From positions 1 through 10,834 of the forward strand of contig DLDU01000069.1 in NCBI GenBank assembly GCA_002481295.1: a stretch of DNA of 10,834 nt, read 5' to 3'. Positions 6,046 to 10,834 of this stretch are shown here, one piece after another. The stretch's first letter is position 1, and every line of letters starts with the position of its first letter. Position numbers and translations under genes: made by a program. Source of the DNA: Prevotella sp. UBA7764 (lineage in GTDB: Bacteria; Bacteroidota; Bacteroidia; Bacteroidales; Bacteroidaceae). Under the pieces are notes generated by a model. The model worked only from the letters and a program-made list of their open reading frames with translations. It did not search any database and had not been told where the DNA came from.

Positions 6046-7641
6046 ATGAATAAAAGATTCTTTCTCTCGCTTGCCTCGCTGTTCCTGGCTTTAGGTCTGA
6101 GCAGCCAAAATACGGTCAATGTGCGCGTCGCAGAGGGTACTCTTGCCGGTACCGACTCCTCAGGCGTGAAGATCTTCAAGGGCGTGCCATTCGCCGCACC
6201 GCCTGTCGGCAACCTCCGTTGGCGCGAGCCACAGCCTGTAGCAGCCTGGCAGGGGGTGAGAAAGGCTACGCAGTTTGGTCCCAATCCCATGCAGGAGGCG
6301 CTATTCGGCGACATGAACTTCGGTACGAAGGAGATGAGCGAGGACTGTCTCTATCTGAATATCTGGACGCCGGCCAAGACGATGAAGGAGAAGCTGCCCG
6401 TGTTGATCTACTTCAATGGTGGCGGACTGCTGGCCGGAAGTGGCAGTGAGCCGCGCTATGCTGGGCAGACAATGGCACGCAAGAGCGTCATCGCCGTTAC
6501 CGCCAACTACCGCGAGGGTATCTTCGGCTTTTTGAGTCTTCCCGAACTCTCCAAGGAGAGCGGCGGTAAAGGCAGCGGCAACTATGGTCTCATGGACCAG
6601 GCGGCTGCCATCCAATGGGTGAAAAACAACATCGCAGCCTTCGGCGGTGATCCCCAGCGCATTACCATTGCGGGCGAGTCAGCAGGCTCCGTCTCGGTGA
6701 GTGCACTGATGGCTTCTCCGATGAGCAAAGACCTCTTTGCCCAAGCTATTGGCTCCAGCGGTTCCATCTTAGGCTTCCGTCCGCTGCCCACACTGAAAGA
6801 GGCTGAGGCTGAGGGAAAGAAGATGATGGAGAAAGCCGGATGCCGCAACTTGAAGGCACTGCGCGCCATGCCCGCTGAAGAACTGATGAAGAAGGTGCAC
6901 TACCGCAGTATGCCTACGCCGTGCATCGACGGACGCTTCTTCACCGAGCAGCCTTCCATCACATTCCGCGAGGGTCGTCAGGCTCACGTGCCTCTGCTTT
7001 TGGGCGGCAACAATCAGGAGATGACGCTCTTTGTCGCCACCGTAGACCAGGCCAAAGCTATGGCTCAGCAAGTCTTTGGCACTGCCACCGACTCCATCTT
7101 TCCGCTTTATGGCATAGAGACGCAAGCCGATCTGAAGGGGCGTCCCGGCATCGACTTGGCCTCGGATCTCTTCCTCGACTTCTCCACTTGGCGGTGGGGC
7201 TATGTACATGCACAGACAGGCGGACAACCTGTCTACCGCTATCGCTATTGCCATCCGCGTCCGGCAATGGCTCTGAAAGGTAAAGTGGCCGGACTTGCAG
7301 GCGGTGTGCAGGATGCCAAGGACGGTCAGCCGGCTATGCTGCAAGCCAAGGGTGCCGTACACTCTGCCGACATCGAATACGCAATGGGCACGCTGCCCAC
7401 CAACCGCGTCTACGACTGGCAACCCGAAGACTATTGGGTATCGGATCAGTTCAGCAACTACTACGCCAACTTCATCAAGACGGGTAATCCCAACGGACTG
7501 GGCCTCGTCAACTGGCCTGCGACCTATGGCAAGGAGGTGGAGCCCATCCTGCAACTCGATGTTAACAGCTTCGTAGAGCAAGATGCCAAGCGGGAGCAAC
7601 GCAACAAGATGATTCTCCGTCTTGTCTGCAACGGCAAATAA
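6046..7641 (+). CDS. Secreted type B carboxylesterase
   Basis: An alpha/beta hydrolase of the carboxylesterase type B family that hydrolyses carboxylic ester bonds; 531 residues, a normal length. A signal peptide is visible (MNKRFFLSLASLFLALGLSS), so the enzyme should act in the periplasm or outside. The family motifs are EDCLYLNIW (99-107) and GESAGS (210-215), with nucleophile S212. E325 in GGNNQEMTLF and H439 in GAVHSADIEYAMG complete the likely catalytic triad. The oxyanion-hole motif reads NGGGL (124-128), where many relatives have HGGGF. It has its own promoter and lies beyond the terminator of the rhamnose operon, so it is not simply a member of that operon. The substrate is unknown; removal of acetyl or feruloyl groups from plant polysaccharide is one possibility given the neighbouring rhamnose genes, but nothing in the sequence proves it. 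Confidence 0.9.
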   Translation: MNKRFFLSLASLFLALGLSSQNTVNVRVAEGTLAGTDSSGVKIFKGVPFAAPPVGNLRWREPQPVAAWQGVRKATQFGPNPMQEALFGDMNFGTKEMSEDCLYLNIWTPAKTMKEKLPVLIYFNGGGLLAGSGSEPRYAGQTMARKSVIAVTANYREGIFGFLSLPELSKESGGKGSGNYGLMDQAAAIQWVKNNIAAFGGDPQRITIAGESAGSVSVSALMASPMSKDLFAQAIGSSGSILGFRPLPTLKEAEAEGKKMMEKAGCRNLKALRAMPAEELMKKVHYRSMPTPCIDGRFFTEQPSITFREGRQAHVPLLLGGNNQEMTLFVATVDQAKAMAQQVFGTATDSIFPLYGIETQADLKGRPGIDLASDLFLDFSTWRWGYVHAQTGGQPVYRYRYCHPRPAMALKGKVAGLAGGVQDAKDGQPAMLQAKGAVHSADIEYAMGTLPTNRVYDWQPEDYWVSDQFSNYYANFIKTGNPNGLGLVNWPATYGKEVEPILQLDVNSFVEQDAKREQRNKMILRLVCNGK

Positions 7642-7697
7642 ACGTCAGTCCGGTTCTGCTATTGATGCAGGAACCAATGATCTTACAAAAATAAAGA

Positions 7698-8462
7698 ATG
7701 GATACATACAGTACTGTAAAGGCAATGATCTTCTCTGACGGCAAAAGCCTTCAGAAGAAGACCATTGCTGTAAAGGGCATAGTGTTCTATGTAAAATACT
7801 TTGCCATCACTTATCCTATCCTCGCCACATTGGCCATTTTGGCTCATCTATTGAAATGGGACATCAGCGACCATATCGTCAATGGCGTATTCCGTAAGGC
7901 AATCATGGGACATCCAATGAATGCCATCATTGTCATCGCTTTGTTTGCGCCTCTGTTAGAGGAGATCGTCTTTCGTTTGTGGCTGTCCTTCTCCAAGAAA
8001 GACATTGCTGTCAGTTCTTTTTGTCTGTGCTATCTGACATTGACCTTCTTCCAAGGGACGCTCGTCTATCCAAAGCTGATAACGTATGGCTTGCATGGTT
8101 TTAACAATTCCGCGTTCATGACGGCTATTGGCTCCAAGATTTTATGGTCACTTTTGGCAAGCGGCCTGACAGTTGCTATCTTTACGAAGTTGCAGTCTCG
8201 CATTACTCCCAAGGTCAAAGACGTAGCGGCAGCGGTCTCTGTGCTTCTCTTTATGCTCCTGCATGTCACCAACTATGATCTTTCCTTGCCTCTCTTGCCT
8301 CTTGCCGTCATCATGTGCACCCCTCAACTTCTGTTAGGCATCACCGCCACCTATTTCAGACGACGCCTTGGCTTCTTTTATGGCTACCTGCTCCACATCC
8401 TCGTTAACTTCATCACGGTGAGCGGTTACATATTGAATGGACAAAACATTTTAGGGAGCTAA
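7698..8462 (+). CDS. CPBP-family intramembrane glutamic endopeptidase
   Basis: A 254-residue integral membrane protein of the CPBP (Abi/CAAX-like, Rce1-type) family. The three family motifs are present in order: EEIVFR (E88, E89, R93), FMLLH (F185, H189) and HILVN (H233, N237). Hydrophobic segments lie at about 26-52, 74-97, 103-120, 143-163, 176-192, 196-218 and 226-246. The protease activity of the family is known mainly from eukaryotic Rce1 and archaeal MmRce1; bacterial members are linked to bacteriocin self-immunity, peptide maturation and unknown roles. It starts 56 bp after the esterase stop with no clear promoter between, so it may be cotranscribed, although the functional link is unclear. 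No bacteriocin-like small gene was seen beside it. The substrate is unknown. Confidence 0.85.
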   Translation: MDTYSTVKAMIFSDGKSLQKKTIAVKGIVFYVKYFAITYPILATLAILAHLLKWDISDHIVNGVFRKAIMGHPMNAIIVIALFAPLLEEIVFRLWLSFSKKDIAVSSFCLCYLTLTFFQGTLVYPKLITYGLHGFNNSAFMTAIGSKILWSLLASGLTVAIFTKLQSRITPKVKDVAAAVSVLLFMLLHVTNYDLSLPLLPLAVIMCTPQLLLGITATYFRRRLGFFYGYLLHILVNFITVSGYILNGQNILGS

Positions 8463-8604
8463 TTCCCATCCTCATATTTTTTGGCAGCGATTTGCTATTG
8501 CATTTCTTTATTGGTATCATCTGTTTGTTGTTCATCCTTAGTTCCATTCTTACAAGATTGTCATTTATAGCCAGATCATGTAAGTTTATGTCGAATAAAA
8601 GTCG
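8463..8604. other. AT-rich intergenic spacer before the TPR regulator
   Basis: No gene is visible. A short GGGA/TCCC hairpin (8454-8457 with 8464-8467) overlaps the protease stop codon, and a T6 run follows about ten bases later (8478-8483). This could be a weak terminator but is not convincing. The spacer ends in the promoter at 8605-8612. Confidence 0.3.
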
Positions 8605-8612
8605 TAACTTTG
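8605..8612 (+). promoter_or_regulatory. Bacteroidetes -7 element for the TPR-HTH regulator
   Basis: TAACTTTG followed by CA matches TAnnTTTG and is identical over ten bases (TAACTTTGCA) to the element before the DUF3244-like gene at 10349. The predicted start near 8619 leaves a very short leader before the ATG at 8634. No clear TTG lies 19-21 bp upstream, so an extra factor may be needed. Confidence 0.6.
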
Positions 8613-8633
8613 CACTGACAAGTTAGTTACGCA

Positions 8634-10214
8634 ATGAGAAAGATATTCGACCTTATTCTTGTTTTACTAATAGCTATAAACCTTGTTGGCTGCAATGACA
8701 AACAAGGCCGATATATCTCTACCATCATACCATTGGCAGAGAAAAAACCGGACAGTGCACTCGCCTTGCTCAAAAAGGTAGACCAAACTAAGCTTTCAGA
8801 GAAAGCTGTTGCGTTATATTCCATAGCTTATACCATGGCGCAAGACAAGTCCGGAATAGACGTAGACAACGACTCACTGCTCCGCAACGCGTATAATTGG
8901 TACAATGGCAAGCCAGCTGATAGTCTTTATGCTAAGTGCGAGTATTACATGGGAAAATATTATGCCTTGAACGACAGCAGTGAAAAAGCGCTTCACTGCT
9001 TTTCCAATTCTGTCAAAGCTGCAAAACGACAAAATGACTACTATACACAAAGTTTGGCTTTATTACAGTCATCGATCATTTTAAGATCATATAATCAGAA
9101 CTTGGCTATAAGTTATGCACTTTCTGCTGATGCTATATATAATAAGTTAAAAAACGCATCTGTCAGTAATAAAGTCCATATGCTCTTGAATATTGCAGAA
9201 TGCTTTTCATATAAAGATTCTAAAATTAGTAAAAGCACATACTACGCCCGAAAAGCCATAGAAGTTGCTGAAGCAGCAAATGATTCTAACACTATAGCTG
9301 ATGCTTATCAAGACTTGTCTGTGTTTTACGAAATGGCAGACAACGATTCGGCTTTATGGGCAGCAGACAGGGCTTTTTTGTATCGTGATAAAAAAGATGC
9401 ATCTACTTTTTATGCGTTAAGTATGGCATACTATCAGGCAGATTCCTTGAACCAAGCCCAGAGTTTGCTCTATCAAATACCTCAAGCGTCTCGTGCTCGA
9501 CATGAATATGAGATTTTCTCTTTACTTAAGCAGATCGCATGGAGGAAGAATGACATTATCAAGGTGTCAGAATATGCTGATTCTTCCGCATTTTATCTTG
9601 AGAAAGAAAACACAGAAGTTTTACGAGCAAAAGACCAGTATTACGCAATGATGACAAAGCGCGAGGTACAAAGCACGCAATACCGTAGTGAAAGTAAATG
9701 GAAAACAATACTGAATATTATTTGTATCTCATTTTCAATAATAATAATAACATGTCTTTTTTATGTATATATTCAGAAGAAAAAGAAGGCCTTGGAAAAA
9801 GCAGAGAAAGAAAGAATGAAATATGCAATAGAAATGAGAAACAAAGAAATTCAAATAAAAACGATGCGCGATTTTCTCCTACGGAAAGTAGATATCGTTA
9901 ATAAGTTGGAATCATTAAAATCAAATAGTAGAGAGAAAATAGTTCTTTCTGATGAAGATTGGGAAGAAATCGAGATATTTCTTAATAATGCAGACGGGAA
10001 TTTCACTATAAGACTGCATCAAACATTTCCAGATCTTGCGACCAAAGATGTGCATCTATTGATGTTGTTGAGATTGGGCATTTCAAATGCATCTATGGCT
10101 GCCATCTATAATATAGAGGAAAAATCAATAAGACAGAATCTCTTTCTAGTAAAAAAGAAAATTGGAATTGATGGCAAGAATATGTCTGCAAGAAAGTTTA
10201 TAGAAGACTTTTGA
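8634..10214 (+). CDS. TPR lipoprotein with transmembrane helix and C-terminal LuxR-like HTH
   Basis: A 526-residue predicted membrane-spanning regulator. Residues 1-20 are a lipoprotein signal peptide ending in lipobox LVGC (C20). Residues about 30-330 are helical TPR-like repeats, beginning with the KPDSALALLKKV pattern common in Bacteroidetes TPR proteins. One transmembrane helix lies at about 357-379. A basic, charged coiled coil follows (about 381-430). The C-terminus (about 466-515) resembles a LuxR/GerE helix-turn-helix: FPDLATKDVHLLMLLRLGIS, then MAAIYNIEEKSIRQNLFLVKKKIG. This places the TPRs in the periplasm and the HTH in the cytoplasm, suggesting a one-component sensor that binds DNA from the membrane. 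The gene is markedly AT-rich (16 GC in the 60 bases 9181-9240, against 40 of 60 at 2281-2340 in rhaB). The ligand and target genes are unknown; the next gene is a candidate target. Confidence 0.82.
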   Translation: MRKIFDLILVLLIAINLVGCNDKQGRYISTIIPLAEKKPDSALALLKKVDQTKLSEKAVALYSIAYTMAQDKSGIDVDNDSLLRNAYNWYNGKPADSLYAKCEYYMGKYYALNDSSEKALHCFSNSVKAAKRQNDYYTQSLALLQSSIILRSYNQNLAISYALSADAIYNKLKNASVSNKVHMLLNIAECFSYKDSKISKSTYYARKAIEVAEAANDSNTIADAYQDLSVFYEMADNDSALWAADRAFLYRDKKDASTFYALSMAYYQADSLNQAQSLLYQIPQASRARHEYEIFSLLKQIAWRKNDIIKVSEYADSSAFYLEKENTEVLRAKDQYYAMMTKREVQSTQYRSESKWKTILNIICISFSIIIITCLFYVYIQKKKKALEKAEKERMKYAIEMRNKEIQIKTMRDFLLRKVDIVNKLESLKSNSREKIVLSDEDWEEIEIFLNNADGNFTIRLHQTFPDLATKDVHLLMLLRLGISNASMAAIYNIEEKSIRQNLFLVKKKIGIDGKNMSARKFIEDF

Positions 10215-10325
10215 AGGCTAAAATGCATGTTTTAGATAATGTATAACTACATATGTGGATACAAATATCTATAGCATAGCGATTTATAGACTTTTGTCCC
10301 CAAGGAAGAATTAGACAATATTTTC
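10215..10325. other. AT-rich intergenic spacer between regulator and DUF3244-like gene
   Basis: No gene is visible. CTAAAA (10218-10223) and TTTTAG (10230-10235) form a 6-bp inverted repeat beginning three bases after the regulator stop. It is AT-only apart from one pair and lacks a T-run, so it is at best a weak terminator or a protein-binding site. Confidence 0.3.
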
Positions 10326-10356
10326 TTGTTTTTACCATAAAATCGGCTTAACTTTG
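10326..10356 (+). promoter_or_regulatory. Bacteroidetes -33/-7 promoter for the DUF3244-like gene
   Basis: TTG at 10326-10328, a 20-bp spacer, then TAACTTTG at 10349-10356 is a complete consensus promoter. Transcription would start near 10363. This shows that the small gene has its own transcription start and helps choose its ATG: a start at 10385 leaves a leader of about 22 nt, whereas 10373 would leave only about 10. Confidence 0.7.
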
Positions 10357-10384
10357 CAGCCGAAAAAAAATAATGATAGAAAAA

Positions 10385-10744
10385 ATGAAGAAAACAATTA
10401 TCTTAATTCTCTTATCTGTTTTTGGCATGTCGTTTGCCTATCCAAGACACATTTCATTTAAGCAAAGAGAGTATGCTTTTCAACACAGAAGAGCAAGAGT
10501 GCCATCTTTTACACGAGTCTCAGCAGACTACGAAGATGGCAAAATAACGTTAGATGTTACAGGCTATACCGGTAACGTTCAGGTTTACGTAAGTGATTCA
10601 CAGGGAAATGTCGTAGGGTACACGATGTCCACTATAGTTAATGGCGGTGCTGTTACCTTGGACATTGGAAACCTAAAAGAAGGCTATTACACTCTAGACG
10701 TAGTCTTGGATAATGCAGCCTATGTCGGGCAATTCGATGCGTAG
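10385..10744 (+). CDS. Small secreted DUF3244-like protein
   Basis: From the ATG at 10385 the protein has 119 residues and begins with a clear signal peptide (MKKTIILILLSVFGMSFA), with cleavage likely after A18, so it is exported. An in-frame ATG at 10373 would add MIEK but sits too near the predicted transcription start. The mature part starts with a basic region rich in H, R and K (about 20-45). It then forms a beta-rich, Ig-like domain (about 46-119): DGKITLDVTGYTGNVQVYVS, an SQGNVV turn, then LKEGYYTLDVVLDNAAYVGQF. The closing pattern, a G-Y-Y-T-L strand followed by a Y-x-G-x-F end, is typical of the Bacteroidetes DUF3244 family as I recall it; no function is known for that family. It follows the TPR-HTH regulator by 170 bp, with its own promoter. 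Confidence 0.75.
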   Translation: MKKTIILILLSVFGMSFAYPRHISFKQREYAFQHRRARVPSFTRVSADYEDGKITLDVTGYTGNVQVYVSDSQGNVVGYTMSTIVNGGAVTLDIGNLKEGYYTLDVVLDNAAYVGQFDA

Positions 10745-10834
10745 AATGTCTTGAATGAGAATGACAAACATGACCCATTCTTGATGTTTTATTCACGATT
10801 TCAAGAGGCGGATGGTGAAATCGGAGCAAGCCCA
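10745..10834. other. 3' flank with two small hairpins
   Basis: AGAATG (10758-10763) and CATTCT (10776-10781) form a 6-bp stem followed by T-rich sequence (TTGATGTTTTATT), a weak terminator candidate for the small secreted protein. CGATTTCA (10796-10803) and TGAAATCG (10816-10823) form a perfect 8-bp inverted repeat with a 12-base spacer. The window ends before its context is visible. Confidence 0.35.

Noticed and set aside
6769..7599. Long minus-strand open frame inside the esterase gene
   Set aside because: Same reason: the + strand encodes an intact esterase with its catalytic residues, and the minus-strand translation shows no family motif.
7652..7675. Bulged hairpin between the esterase and the protease (GGTTCTGC with GCAGGAACC)
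   Set aside because: The stem is short, has a bulged G and no T-run, so it is not a convincing terminator; it does not exclude cotranscription.
9698..9901. Short + strand frame inside the TPR-HTH gene
   Set aside because: It is an out-of-frame read over the transmembrane and coiled-coil region; its low-complexity, Asn/Glu/Lys-rich translation reflects AT-rich codons rather than a gene.

Overview
The window looks like chromosomal DNA of a Bacteroidales bacterium, most likely a Prevotella-type (Prevotellaceae) genome. The evidence is the promoter style (TAnnTTTG elements upstream of genes, with a TTG about 20 bp further upstream at two of them), the absence of Shine-Dalgarno-like sites, the protein families, and the GC-rich catabolic genes next to AT-rich accessory genes. 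All genes read on the + strand.

Positions 1-5687 hold a compact L-rhamnose utilisation operon: an AraC-family regulator (RhaR-like), rhamnulokinase (rhaB), L-rhamnose isomerase (rhaA, called rhaI in Bacteroides), the L-rhamnose/H+ symporter (rhaT) and rhamnulose-1-phosphate aldolase (rhaD). The pathway is complete from uptake to dihydroxyacetone phosphate plus L-lactaldehyde. No lactaldehyde reductase or dehydrogenase and no mutarotase is present in the window. The regulator is the first gene and overlaps rhaB by 4 bp (ATGA), so it is probably made from the message it controls. Its promoter has a good -7 element but no -33, and a perfect 9-bp inverted repeat sits where the -33 would be, which is a candidate activator site. 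A 15-bp hairpin sits just before rhaT.

Positions 5688-6045 are intergenic: a cluster of short TACGCTRCA repeats, a strong bidirectional terminator-like hairpin (14-bp stem), then a textbook Bacteroidetes promoter. That promoter drives a secreted type B carboxylesterase (6046-7641), which is followed by a CPBP-family intramembrane protease (7698-8462).

Positions 8463-10834 are an AT-rich segment with two genes that each have their own TAACTTTGCA promoter. The first encodes a lipobox-bearing TPR protein with one internal transmembrane helix, a cytoplasmic coiled coil and a C-terminal LuxR-like helix-turn-helix. The second encodes a small secreted DUF3244-like protein. Together they look like a membrane-spanning sensor/regulator and a possible partner or target. 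This pair is the least understood part of the window.
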